This document shows, one piece after another, positions 33,937 to 42,356 of a stretch of DNA of 64,000 nucleotides. The stretch lies in assembly GCF_042680125.1 (NCBI RefSeq), contig NZ_JBHTNY010000014.1. One strand, given 5' to 3'. Position numbers and translations under genes: made by a program. The stretch is from Robinsoniella peoriensis (GTDB lineage Bacteria > Bacillota > Clostridia > Lachnospirales > Lachnospiraceae). A model generated the notes under the pieces. That model saw nothing but the letters and a program-made list of their open reading frames with translations, was not told the DNA's origin and did no database searches. The number at the start of each line of letters is the position of its first letter. Position 1 is the first letter of the stretch.

Positions 33937-34089
33937 TATATTACCAGCCTTTCATCTTTCATATTTTATGACGCTATTAGCATTAAGCTGCTTGATCTTA
34001 TCACGCAGCCGGTTTCTTCATTCTACTACAGTATATTTATGGTTATAGTGCCTACATCCAGTTAAGTCTGTGATCTGGTAAGTTCACCA

Positions 34090-34245
34090 TGCTGAGATGA
34101 GAAAACCAATCAGCTTTGTAGCAGTAAACGGAATCTCGGAAAGAAGAGAGTGGGAAACTTGCAGGGAGTCTCTATTTTAAGTAATGACTCATAAGATTGT
34201 TTGGAATATTAATCCGTTTATAAACAGTTCGCTGTAGTTCTAGTA
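34090..34245 (+). repeat. Family B repeat, degenerate copy
   Basis: Shares CATGCTGAGA, AGCTTTGTA, AATCTCGGAAAGA and GTTCGCTGTAGT-CTAGTAT with the right half of the element at 41704-42055. The middle has diverged. The rest of the gap 33937-34425 shows no gene. Confidence 0.55.
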
Positions 34246-34425
34246 TACCAAAAATATTGACCAAAATACACTCTAAACTTATTGATTCCTATTTCACTAG
34301 TAAATACCGTTACACTGTTACATATTCCCGTTTGTTGGATGGCGCATTTAATGTGATTTCAAACCTCTTGTATCACGAATAAGATTTATCGGATGAAAAT
34401 AATTTTAAAAATATAGAATAACCTG

Positions 34426-34476
34426 TTGACAAATTCTATCATTTGTAGTATATTAATATCAGTAACAATTACTATT
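34426..34476 (+). promoter_or_regulatory. Promoter and operator of rubrerythrin 3
   Basis: -35 TTGACA (34426-34431), 17 bp, -10 TATATT (34449-34454), then ATCAGTAACAATTACTATT (34458-34476). Confidence 0.82.
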
Positions 34477-34539
34477 ATTAATAACAAAAGGAATTTTATT
34501 TTATAAACTAAATATAAAGATGAAAAGGAGATTTTAAAA

Positions 34540-35082
34540 ATGGCTAAATTTGTATGTAATGTTTGTGGTTATGTTCATGAAGGAGATTCTGCACCGGAGA
34601 TATGTCCTATCTGTAAAGCGCCGGCAAGTAAATTCACAAAACAGGAAGGCGATATGAGCTGGGCTGCAGAACATGTTGTTGGAATTGCAAAAGGTGTTTC
34701 TGAAGATATTTTAGCAGATTTAAGAGCAAACTTTGAAGGAGAATGTTCTGAAGTTGGTATGTATCTGGCAATGTCCAGGGTTGCTCACAGAGAAGGCTAT
34801 CCTGAAATTGGATTATACTGGGAAAAGGCTGCTTATGAAGAAGCTGAACATGCTTCCAAGTTCGCAGAACTTCTTGGTGAAGTTGTAACTGACAGCACAA
34901 AGAAAAATCTGGAAATGAGAGTAGCGGCAGAAAATGGAGCTACTGCAGGTAAGTTTGATCTTGCAAAACGTGCAAAAGCTGCGGATTTGGATGCTATTCA
35001 TGATACTGTACATGAAATGGCAAAAGACGAAGCCCGCCACGGTAAAGCTTTCAAAGGTTTATTAGAAAGATATTTTGGTTAA
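34540..35082 (+). CDS. Reverse rubrerythrin, copy 3
   Basis: 180 residues, with the same architecture and complete metal ligands. Versus copy 1 it has Ile21 for Val, Gly-Asp for Glu-Gly at 37-38, Lys51 for Gln and Ser106 for Ala. DNA differs more at third positions than between copies 1 and 2, so it may be the older duplicate. Own operator-containing promoter and a terminator at 35098. Confidence 0.95.
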   Translation: MAKFVCNVCGYVHEGDSAPEICPICKAPASKFTKQEGDMSWAAEHVVGIAKGVSEDILADLRANFEGECSEVGMYLAMSRVAHREGYPEIGLYWEKAAYEEAEHASKFAELLGEVVTDSTKKNLEMRVAAENGATAGKFDLAKRAKAADLDAIHDTVHEMAKDEARHGKAFKGLLERYFG

Positions 35083-35097
35083 TTAATCCTTCTCCTA

Positions 35098-35137
35098 AAG
35101 AAGCAGGCATCCCGATGTGGATACCTGCTTCTTTTCT
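35098..35137 (+). terminator. Terminator of rubrerythrin 3
   Basis: AAGAAGCAGG-C-ATCC ... GGAT-A-CCTGCTTCTT followed by TT. Confidence 0.87.
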
Positions 35138-35156
35138 ATTCTTTAAAATAATACTT

Positions 35157-35291
35157 TTAAACATTATACCCTTAAGCATTATACCCTTAAGCATTATACC
35201 CTTAAGCATTATACCCTTAAGTATTATACCCTTAAGCATTATACCCTTAAGCATTATACCCTTAAGCATTATTCCTTTAAGCATTAAACCT
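35157..35291. repeat. 15-bp tandem array, nine units, ending on a stop codon
   Basis: Unit TTAAGCATTATACCC, nine copies in exact 15-bp register; the outer units drift (TTAAACATTATACCC, TTAAGCATTATTCCT, TTAAGCATTAAACCT). On the minus strand each core unit contains TATAAT and the palindrome CTTAAG. The last unit holds the stop codon of the ECF gene (35284-35286). Because 15 is a multiple of three, open frames run through both strands, but these are not genes. Confidence 0.92.
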
Positions 35292-35883
35292 TTGCTGGTT
35301 GAACTAGCAATCCCGCTTTACCCAGTGCCGGACGTAAAGCGCTATATAACACTGCTACCAATAAAGTGGATACAACTGCATTTACAAATGTAGTCGCCGT
35401 ACTCCATTTTGCCAAAACAGATGCCATTTCCTGAGGCTGTCCCAGTATGATCTGTTTGTAGAAGTATCCGGCCAGCGGGTCAAAGATTACATTAAATCCT
35501 AATCCGCATACGGAAGCGATAATGCTCCACTTTAAAATATATTTTTTATTACTGGTTTCTCCAATTTTTGCTATACGGTGTGCCACAAGGCCTACAATCA
35601 GCCCAATACAGAGTTTTAAAACAAATGTCTTGGGAGCTCCTACAATATATATAGGATCCATGAGATCCGCAATCGTCATGCCTACAGCTCCTGCAAGGCC
35701 ACCGTATCCTCCGCCTAACAGCAATGCCGCCAGTACACAGAAAGCATTTCCAATATGAATGGACGTTGCATCGCCTCCCGGCATCGGTATTTTAATTTGG
35801 AAAAAAGTAAATGATACGAAGCACAGTGCCGCTAACAGCGCTGTCTGTGCCAGCTTCATAATAGTTTGATTTTTATGCTGCAT
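35284..35883 (-). CDS. ECF transporter S component (vitamin/cofactor uptake)
   Basis: A 199-residue membrane protein with about six hydrophobic segments, of the ECF substrate-capture type. The block IHIGNAFCVLAALLLGGGYGG followed by GMTIADLMDP is typical of these S components; the Ala-rich N-terminal helix (LAQTALLAALCFV) is where the EcfT subunit docks. Start set at ATG 35883 behind GGAGAGGG; an ATG six codons earlier overlaps that ribosome site. Substrate unknown, and no EcfA or EcfT gene is nearby, so it probably uses a shared energising module. Confidence 0.82.
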   Translation of the reverse strand: MQHKNQTIMKLAQTALLAALCFVSFTFFQIKIPMPGGDATSIHIGNAFCVLAALLLGGGYGGLAGAVGMTIADLMDPIYIVGAPKTFVLKLCIGLIVGLVAHRIAKIGETSNKKYILKWSIIASVCGLGFNVIFDPLAGYFYKQIILGQPQEMASVLAKWSTATTFVNAVVSTLLVAVLYSALRPALGKAGLLVQPAKV

Positions 35884-35989
35884 GATATTCCCTCTCCTCA
35901 TTTTGAATTTGGGAATATCATAGCACTATACTGGTTATGTTAAAACAGCCAGTTTCATATTTTTTATCCATGCCAGTTTACGTATCAGT

Positions 35990-37585
35990 TTATTTTTGAT
36001 TTGCCGGCTCCACATTTACCATTTTGCCTTTAATCTTTGCATGATCCATTGCACTCAATACCTCTTTTGCACGGTCTGTAGGTACTTCTACAAAAGTATA
36101 CTTATCGTACATGTCGATACTGCCAACTAATTTACCCGGCATACCTGATTCCCCGGCAATCGCACCAAGAATATCCCCAGGGCGTACACCTTGTTTTTTA
36201 CCGATATTAATAAAAAGACGTACCATGCCTTCTTCTGCACCAGTATTGCCAAAGTCCATACCCATACTTTTTTCTTCTTCCATGGCTTCTTCATTTCCCA
36301 TGGAAATCTTCAGGAATGCAGCTGCAATATCCATTGCTGTATAATCTTCTTCATTCAGATGGTTTTCCAGCATATCGATCATATCTCTTAAATCTTCATT
36401 AGCAATAATCTGATTTACATTTTCCAGTATTTTTTCTACTTTTATAGCTGTTACGTCATCCAGTGACGGAATCGGCTGTGCATAGATCTTTGTTTTACAA
36501 TATCTCTGAATGTCTTTCAGCTTATATACTTCTTTACCCACAACAAATGAGAAAGCTCTTCCGACTCTTCCTGCACGGCCTGTTCTTCCGATACGGTGTA
36601 CATAAAATTCATCGTCCTGGGGGATATCATAATTAAATACTGCCTCTACGTCATCTACGTCGATTCCTCTGGCTGCAACATCTGTTGCAATCAGAATCTC
36701 TGTTTTTCCATTACGGAAGCCGTTCATGACGCGATCACGCTGTGTCTGTTTCAGATCCCCGTGAAGACCTTCTGCAAAATAGCCTCTGCCCTGGAGCGCT
36801 GTTGTAAGCTCATCTACTTTTCTTTTTGTATTACAGAATACAAGGGAACGCTTTGGATTATACATATCCAGAAGTCTGGACAATACTTCTTCCTTGCTTT
36901 TCTGTTTTACTTCATAATAATATTGATCTATATTTTTAACGGTAAGTTCTTTTTTTACTACCTTAACCAGTTCCGCATCTTTTTTCTGGTATTGGTTGGT
37001 GATATCCATAATCGGTTTTGGCATTGTTGCAGAGAAAAGAACGGTCTGTCTTTCATCCGGTATTTCTTTTAATACGGTCTCGATATCTTCTCTGAATCCC
37101 ATATTTAACATTTCATCTGCTTCATCCAGGACAATGGTATGCACCTGATCAAATTTAATCGTTTTCCTTCTCATATGGTCCATTACTCGCCCAGGAGTAC
37201 CTATGATCAGTTGTACGCCGCTTTTCAGGGAACGTATCTGTTTCACAATATCCTGTCCGCCATAAACCGGAAGTACTTTAATCCCATGCATGAATTTTGA
37301 CAATTTACGTATTTCTTCCGCCACCTGAATTGCCAATTCTCTTGTAGGGCATAAGATAATTCCCTGAAGTTTCTTGCTCTTCGGGTCAATCTTTTCCAGA
37401 AGTGGTATTCCAAATGCTGCTGTCTTTCCAGTTCCTGTCTGTGCCTGGCCTATCGCATCTTTTCCTGCCATAAGTACCGGAATTGCTTTTGCCTGGATCG
37501 GACTCGCTGCTTCGAACCCCATTTCTGTTACTGCCTTTAGTATCTGGTCACTAAGACCAAGTTCATCAAATCTAACTGTTTCCAT
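35990..37585 (-). CDS. DEAD-box RNA helicase (DeaD/CshA type)
   Basis: A 531-residue ATP-dependent RNA helicase. The Q motif has Gln31, motif I is AQTGTGKT (48-55), motif II LDEAD, motif III SAT, and motif VI HRIGRTGRAGR. The C-terminal part from about 450 (EGMVRLFINIGKKQGVRPGD) is a DbpA-type RNA-binding domain. Such enzymes act in ribosome assembly and mRNA decay, often cold-induced. The leader contains a terminator-like hairpin downstream of a good promoter (see 37678 and 37764), suggesting attenuation. Confidence 0.93.
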   Translation of the reverse strand: METVRFDELGLSDQILKAVTEMGFEAASPIQAKAIPVLMAGKDAIGQAQTGTGKTAAFGIPLLEKIDPKSKKLQGIILCPTRELAIQVAEEIRKLSKFMHGIKVLPVYGGQDIVKQIRSLKSGVQLIIGTPGRVMDHMRRKTIKFDQVHTIVLDEADEMLNMGFREDIETVLKEIPDERQTVLFSATMPKPIMDITNQYQKKDAELVKVVKKELTVKNIDQYYYEVKQKSKEEVLSRLLDMYNPKRSLVFCNTKRKVDELTTALQGRGYFAEGLHGDLKQTQRDRVMNGFRNGKTEILIATDVAARGIDVDDVEAVFNYDIPQDDEFYVHRIGRTGRAGRVGRAFSFVVGKEVYKLKDIQRYCKTKIYAQPIPSLDDVTAIKVEKILENVNQIIANEDLRDMIDMLENHLNEEDYTAMDIAAAFLKISMGNEEAMEEEKSMGMDFGNTGAEEGMVRLFINIGKKQGVRPGDILGAIAGESGMPGKLVGSIDMYDKYTFVEVPTDRAKEVLSAMDHAKIKGKMVNVEPANQK

Positions 37586-37677
37586 GTATTAATGTTTCCT
37601 TTCTATTTGCCTGTTCCTCAGGCTGCCTTTATATCTGCACTTCCCACACGTCGCTTCGTGCCATGAAATCGCATAAA

Positions 37678-37713
37678 AAAGCCCTGTAACATGACTCTTA
37701 TGTACAGGGCTTT
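37678..37713 (-). terminator. Terminator hairpin between telA and the helicase gene
   Basis: On the minus strand AAAGCCCTGT ... ACAGGGCTTT followed by TTT. It can end xpaC-telA transcripts, but it also lies in the leader of any transcript from the promoter at 37764-37793. Confidence 0.85.
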
Positions 37714-37763
37714 AACCTCAATATTTTACATTGTTGCTATACTGACACGATATTACGAACCTT

Positions 37764-37793
37764 ATCGTACCATAGTTTCGGTTCCCTTGTCAA
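37764..37793 (-). promoter_or_regulatory. Putative promoter of the DEAD-box helicase gene
   Basis: Minus strand -35 TTGACA (37788-37793), 18 bp, -10 TACGAT (37764-37769). A leader of about 170 nt would follow, containing the hairpin at 37678. Confidence 0.55.
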
Positions 37794-37847
37794 GGGTGGA
37801 ACCATATTTATCCCATTGTATATCACAAGATTTGTTGAGATACTGCC

Positions 37848-37880
37848 CAAATAAGGAGTGTAAAAGCGGTTTTCTTCTAC
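37848..37880. repeat. Partial copy of the 1806/59357 repeat hairpin
   Basis: AATAAGGAGTGTAAAAGCGG followed by TTTTCTTCTAC resembles AATAAGTAGTGTGAAAGCG-TTTTCTTTCAC. It sits at the end of telA. Confidence 0.45.
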
Positions 37881-37883
37881 GAT

Positions 37884-39056
37884 TTAACCCTGAAGCTGCA
37901 AGAGCTTGCCCTTGAGTTCCCCTTCTAATCTCTGCATTTCGGCTTCTGCTTCCATACGTTTCTGGTGTCCTTCTGACTGGATACGCATTACTTCGTCCAA
38001 AGTAGATATCAGAGACTCATTGGTGGTCTTCAATGTCTCAATATCTACAATGCCGCGTTCTGACTCTTTCGCCGTTTCCACAGTAGCCATCTTGAGTGTC
38101 TGTGCATTTTTCTTCAGCAGTTCATTGGTCATATCTGTGACTTCTCTCTGTGCCTTTGCCGCATCTGCTGAATGTGCAACGCCTAAAGCCAGTACCATCT
38201 GGCTCTTCCACAGTGGTATTGTATTTACGATCGTTGACTGTATTTTCTCTACCATCAGAGTATCATTGCCCTGAACAAGACGGATCTGGGGAGCTGTCTG
38301 GAGAGAAATCATCCTGGTTAATTCCAGATCATGCAGTTTCTTCTCAAAACGGTTACACAGTGAATCCAGATCTTTGGCTGCCTGAGCATCTTCCGGAAGT
38401 CCGGAATTATTTGCTTTTTGTACCAATGCGGGAAGGTCCTCTGCACGGATCTTGGCCAGTTTCTTCTTGCCTGCCAGAATATACATGGATAATTCTTTAA
38501 AATAAGACTGATTAAGTCCATACATCTTGTCCAGTACTGCAATATCTTTTAACAGCTGTACCTGATGACTTTCCAGTGCCTCACAGATACGGTTGATATT
38601 CACTTCTGCTTTATCATATTTTGCTTTCATTGCCGTAATCTTATTACTGCTTTTCTTGAAAAATCCAAGAAATCCCTTTTCCTGTTCTTCCACTTCAAAG
38701 CTTTTTAACTCGGTTACAACTCCGGAAAGCATCTCACCTACTTCACCAAGATCTTTTGTCTTAACATTGTCAAGCGCTGCTTCAGAGAAATCAGCCATTT
38801 TCTTCTGTGCTCCCGCACCGTACTGCAAAATAGCATTAGAATCTGTCAGATTGATCTGTTCCGCAAAACTGTTAACCATCTTTCTCTCATCTGCTGAAAG
38901 CATGCTCTCGTCAAATTCCGGTTTTTTCGGCTCTTCAACCACTGTTCCTACTGTCTGTGCCGCCTGAAGCTGAGTATCATTTTTTTCTGATTGAAATGGA
39001 TCCAGCGTTAAAGTAGGTGCCGGGGCCGATGCAAAGTCTTTGAATTCATCACTCAT
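37884..39056 (-). CDS. TelA-family (toxic anion resistance) protein
   Basis: A 390-residue cytoplasmic protein, helical through most of its length, with the family's DPFQ-type N-terminus and a C-terminal coiled coil (about 330-388). TelA was named for tellurite resistance on plasmids, but chromosomal copies pair with xpaC (B. subtilis yaaN-xpaC) and are linked to envelope-stress and cationic-antimicrobial tolerance. xpaC lies directly upstream, with 109 bp between. Confidence 0.85.
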   Translation of the reverse strand: MSDEFKDFASAPAPTLTLDPFQSEKNDTQLQAAQTVGTVVEEPKKPEFDESMLSADERKMVNSFAEQINLTDSNAILQYGAGAQKKMADFSEAALDNVKTKDLGEVGEMLSGVVTELKSFEVEEQEKGFLGFFKKSSNKITAMKAKYDKAEVNINRICEALESHQVQLLKDIAVLDKMYGLNQSYFKELSMYILAGKKKLAKIRAEDLPALVQKANNSGLPEDAQAAKDLDSLCNRFEKKLHDLELTRMISLQTAPQIRLVQGNDTLMVEKIQSTIVNTIPLWKSQMVLALGVAHSADAAKAQREVTDMTNELLKKNAQTLKMATVETAKESERGIVDIETLKTTNESLISTLDEVMRIQSEGHQKRMEAEAEMQRLEGELKGKLLQLQG

Positions 39057-39165
39057 ATCTTAATCCTCTTTTCATGTAAAATTTAGCATTTGATTTCGTA
39101 TCCGCGTAAGCTTCAAACACTCCCTGGAGAATTGCCGGGTTCTTGTGCATGGCAGCTCACTTGTA

Positions 39166-40515
39166 TTAAAATTTTAATTTGATTTCATCATTTTTTTCCG
39201 GATCCAGTTCTTTCTTTGCGGTACTCTCCATGGCTTTCTTAAAATCCTGTCCGGTCAGACCTTCCTGTGCAAACATTGTCTGGAGCACGGATATATCGGA
39301 AGAGATGTCCCAGGAAGTATCCTGGAAGAATCCATCTAAAAGCTTTTCAAATGCCATATTAATTGTATCCAGCGTATCTTCTATTTCCCGCTTGGAAGTC
39401 ATAATATTTTCGCCCTGTACCGGCTGTCTCTCTAACTCTTCATACGCATCTAACAGCTTAACGGTAGTCGGCAGATAATACTCCATGAATTTACGCAGAT
39501 CCGGGATATGCTCCGGATGCTGCTCCACACGCTCGAATATTTTACTTGTAATTACTTCCAGTCTGGAAATCTTTTCAGATACCTCTATACCCGGAATTGC
39601 ATCATTGCTCTTTTTTATTTTATCCAGATAACTCTGACCCTCTTCTACTACTTTTTTCACATCTTCCGGTACAGAACCATCTTCCATTTTTGCTTTCTGT
39701 TCTTTTTTGATTGTCTCAGCATTCTGAATTCTGCTCCGCTCTTCCCGCTGGCGGATTTCCATCTGATGCTGTGCCTCTAAATATTGGTTATAGATCTGAT
39801 CTGTAATCATGAGGCAGCTCTCCTGGGCATCAATATGTCCCTGGCAAAACATGTTTTTACGGATCATTTCCCTCAGATCCTTTACCGTGTAATTCAATGG
39901 TTTTCCAACAGCGTCTGCAAGTTCTTTAATGGAACAGTATTCTCTGCCCCGCAGCTGGCGCACATAGAGCTTAAACCGCTTTAATCTGCCGAGAATCTTA
40001 CTCCCCCGCCATGCCATAATAATGCTGGCAATCAGGAATGGAAAAATTACGCCGATTGCAATTGCCGCCCCGCCTTCTATGCCTCCGGTAAGCATACTTA
40101 CCAAAGCCACAATAAAGGTCGCAAGTCCAAGGCTTCCGGCAAAAATATACCCTACAATAGTCAGGGAATAGCCCGCCCCTTTCATCCCGCTGTTCCGGGA
40201 AATCAACTCATTTTTAACTCCTTTTTGCGGTACATCCCGAAATGAATTCTTATTTCTTTCCCGGTTCCTGTTCTTCCTGGAATCCCAGGGATTTTGCGGC
40301 TCTGAATAAGGATGTCCAAAATTTCCGATGTTTCCCATATTGCCGCGGTTGAACCTCTGATTTGCCTGATTCAGACTCTGATTCACATTATCTATCGCAC
40401 TGTTTACTGAATTTCTAATTGAATCGTTCAATTGCCTAAAATTCTGCGAATCAATCGCAGACTGCACTGTATTCTTTATTTGGTCGCCCAGATTCGACCA
40501 GTCCTGGTTACCCAT
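39166..40515 (-). CDS. XpaC-like protein (5-bromo-4-chloroindolyl phosphate hydrolysis family)
   Basis: A 449-residue protein. Start placed at ATG 40515 behind AGGAGG. Residues 1-80 are Asn/Gln-rich with repeats such as NQSLNQANQRFNRGN. Two membrane segments follow (about 115-150 and 155-175), then a basic stretch and a long helical cytoplasmic domain matching XpaC. The biochemical function implied by the name is an old assay result; the true role is unknown. Co-transcribed with telA, the conserved partner. Promoter TTGTTT-17-TATAAT at 40572-40600. Confidence 0.78.
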   Translation of the reverse strand: MGNQDWSNLGDQIKNTVQSAIDSQNFRQLNDSIRNSVNSAIDNVNQSLNQANQRFNRGNMGNIGNFGHPYSEPQNPWDSRKNRNRERNKNSFRDVPQKGVKNELISRNSGMKGAGYSLTIVGYIFAGSLGLATFIVALVSMLTGGIEGGAAIAIGVIFPFLIASIIMAWRGSKILGRLKRFKLYVRQLRGREYCSIKELADAVGKPLNYTVKDLREMIRKNMFCQGHIDAQESCLMITDQIYNQYLEAQHQMEIRQREERSRIQNAETIKKEQKAKMEDGSVPEDVKKVVEEGQSYLDKIKKSNDAIPGIEVSEKISRLEVITSKIFERVEQHPEHIPDLRKFMEYYLPTTVKLLDAYEELERQPVQGENIMTSKREIEDTLDTINMAFEKLLDGFFQDTSWDISSDISVLQTMFAQEGLTGQDFKKAMESTAKKELDPEKNDEIKLKF

Positions 40516-40571
40516 GATATCCTCCTGCCTTATCAATAAAAACATTATTTTTCCTGATTTGCTTAAGATAA

Positions 40572-40600
40572 ATTATAAATGATAATCCATAAAAAAACAA
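40572..40600 (-). promoter_or_regulatory. Promoter of xpaC-telA
   Basis: Minus strand -35 TTGTTT (40595-40600), 17 bp, -10 TATAAT (40572-40577). The rest of the 40516-40825 gap holds a TATAAT at 40723-40728 that may serve the hemolysin III family gene. Confidence 0.6.
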
Positions 40601-40825
40601 TCTATTTCCTCTATAAGTACTTGATTTTAGAAGCATAGCAGATATTTTTGACATATATATTAGAAAATCCTTAATTTTTTAAGAATTTTACCAAAACAGG
40701 GTTGCTTTTTTCTTTTTATGGGTATAATATAGTGATAACACAACATAGTTTTCATTACTACATGTCGTAATATCATTTCCAAAAAATAGTATATTGATGG
40801 CATATAATCTTGAGGAGGTATTATT

Positions 40826-41518
40826 ATGAATCAAACAGCAACCATAACCCAGAGAAAATTCCGGTTAAAAGATCCCGGAAGTGCTATCACCCATTTTATT
40901 GGTATGGTAATGGCAATATTTGCTGCTATGCCACTGTTAATTAAGACTGCGGTCATGCAGCCGGACCGGACACATATCGTATCATTATCTATATTTATTA
41001 TCAGTATGATTATGCTGTATGCAGCCAGTGCCACATATCATTCCCTGGATCTGACTACCCGTACTAACCGCATACTGCGAAAACTGGATCACTGTATGAT
41101 TTTTGTACTAATCGCAGGTACTTATACACCAATTTGCATGATAGTTTTAAACGGTCCCACAGGCAACCTTTTATGTACCATCGTATGGGGAATTGCGATT
41201 GTGGGGATTATCATTAAAATGTGCTGGATTACCTGTCCGAAATGGTTTTCATCTATACTCTATATCGGTATGGGATGGGTATGTGTTCTGGCATTTACCC
41301 AGATTGTTAAAGCGCTTCCGGCGGCAGGCTTTGGATGGCTGCTGGCTGGCGGGATTATCTATACGGCAGGCGGAATCATATACGCTCTTAAACTCCCGAT
41401 TTTTGATTCGAAACACAAAAACTTCGGATCACATGAAATCTTCCACCTCTTTGTTATGGGCGGAAGCATCTGTCATTTTATTCTCATGTACGTTTACGTT
41501 GCAGGAATGGCAATTTAA
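40826..41518 (+). CDS. Hemolysin III family (TrhA/PAQR-type) membrane protein
   Basis: A 230-residue protein with seven membrane segments. Conserved zinc-type His residues are visible in ATYHSL (near 46) and in HEIFHLFVMGGSICHF near the C-terminus; the LDHCMIFVLIAGTYTP block is the family hallmark. Members were named hemolysins, but current evidence points to membrane-homeostasis roles in relatives of PAQR receptors. Start behind GAGGAGG. Single gene, followed by repeat elements. Confidence 0.92.
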   Translation: MNQTATITQRKFRLKDPGSAITHFIGMVMAIFAAMPLLIKTAVMQPDRTHIVSLSIFIISMIMLYAASATYHSLDLTTRTNRILRKLDHCMIFVLIAGTYTPICMIVLNGPTGNLLCTIVWGIAIVGIIIKMCWITCPKWFSSILYIGMGWVCVLAFTQIVKALPAAGFGWLLAGGIIYTAGGIIYALKLPIFDSKHKNFGSHEIFHLFVMGGSICHFILMYVYVAGMAI

Positions 41519-41541
41519 CTGACTATACAGCCGGCTGCTCT

Positions 41542-41703
41542 AGAGCGTGTTTTAAAATTGCTTTCTGGCAGCTGTGCGTCACAGTTTGTGGGAGATTTGT
41601 CCCGGATGAAGGGCGCGTAGCGGGCTACGTAACCTGAATTCGGGGCAAATATGCCGCAAAGTGGGGCGTGCAGATGGCAGGAATGAATTTTCAAACACGC
41701 TCT
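41542..41703 (-). repeat. 162-bp palindromic MITE-like element (family A), copy 2
   Basis: Identical to the copy at 5548-5709 but inverted. Lies 23 bp after the hemolysin III gene stop and directly abuts a family B element, as does copy 1. Confidence 0.87.
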
Positions 41704-42055
41704 GGAGCGAACGGATTCTTGAATTTGGTTTTCGCTGATTAAGACGCTTTGTAAATGATAGGTAGTGTACAGAAAGATGTGAGTTTGTTCCTTTTTCTGG
41801 TTACAGAATGAAAAACAAATTCCGTTCTTAAGATCAGTTGCTTTACGCCAATCGCGTCCGGCATGCCACAACCCCGGGGTCCTATCATGCTGAGAATACC
41901 AGCTTTGTATCAACGAATGCTATCTCGGAAAGAGAAGGGGGCGGACCAGGACATTGGTCCGTCCCCTTCTCTTTCCGTACACTACCTACATCTACAAAGC
42001 GTCTTTAATCAGCTAAACCCAAATTTAAGATGAAATTGTTCGCTGTAGTACTAGT
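41704..42055. repeat. Family B element with terminal inverted repeats
   Basis: About 350 bp. The left end (41705-41780: GAGCGAAC...GCTGATTAAGACGCTTTG...GGTAGTGTACAGAAAG) is repeated inverted at the right end (41968-42050). Inside is a very strong hairpin (41926-41977), CGGAAAGAGAAGGGG-CGGACC with an 8-nt loop. Other fragments are at 5710, 34090 and 59616. No protein is encoded that I can support. Confidence 0.75.
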
Positions 42056-42083
42056 ATCTTCCGTGGCAGCCGTTTTTTTGCGT

Positions 42084-42356
42084 TTACAGCAGATTCTCCA
42101 ATTGCTCCAGGTATGAAAATCCTTCCATGAGTTTCAGCTTGTCCTTTTTCGGGAGTTTTTTAATCTCATATTCTCTTTTCATTGCCTCCTGTCTCGTTGC
42201 AAATATCTCACAATAAGCAAGAACTACCGGCCGCCTTCCTTTCGTGTACTTGGCACCTTTTCCACTGTTATGATCATCAATCCGTTTCTCCAGATTGTTT
42301 GTCCAACCGGTATAGTAGGTGTCATCACTGCACTTTAATATATACGTATAATTCAT
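42084..42356 (-). CDS. GIY-YIG nuclease domain protein (YhbQ/UPF0213-like)
   Basis: A 90-residue single-domain protein. It has YTYILKC and TYYTGWTNNLEKRIDDH, the GIY-YIG-type core with the catalytic Arg in KRI, then NSGKGAKYTKGRRP and the Glu-containing AMKREYEIKKL. Start set at ATG 42356, preceded by GAAGGT; an in-frame ATG six codons earlier is possible. Its role in bacteria is uncertain (DNA repair or recombination has been suggested for relatives). Confidence 0.88.
   Translation of the reverse strand: MNYTYILKCSDDTYYTGWTNNLEKRIDDHNSGKGAKYTKGRRPVVLAYCEIFATRQEAMKREYEIKKLPKKDKLKLMEGFSYLEQLENLL

Noticed and set aside
35051..35393. Open frames with MLKGI and IIPLS pentad repeats
   Set aside because: Artefacts of a 15-bp tandem array, whose unit length is a multiple of three and lacks stops.
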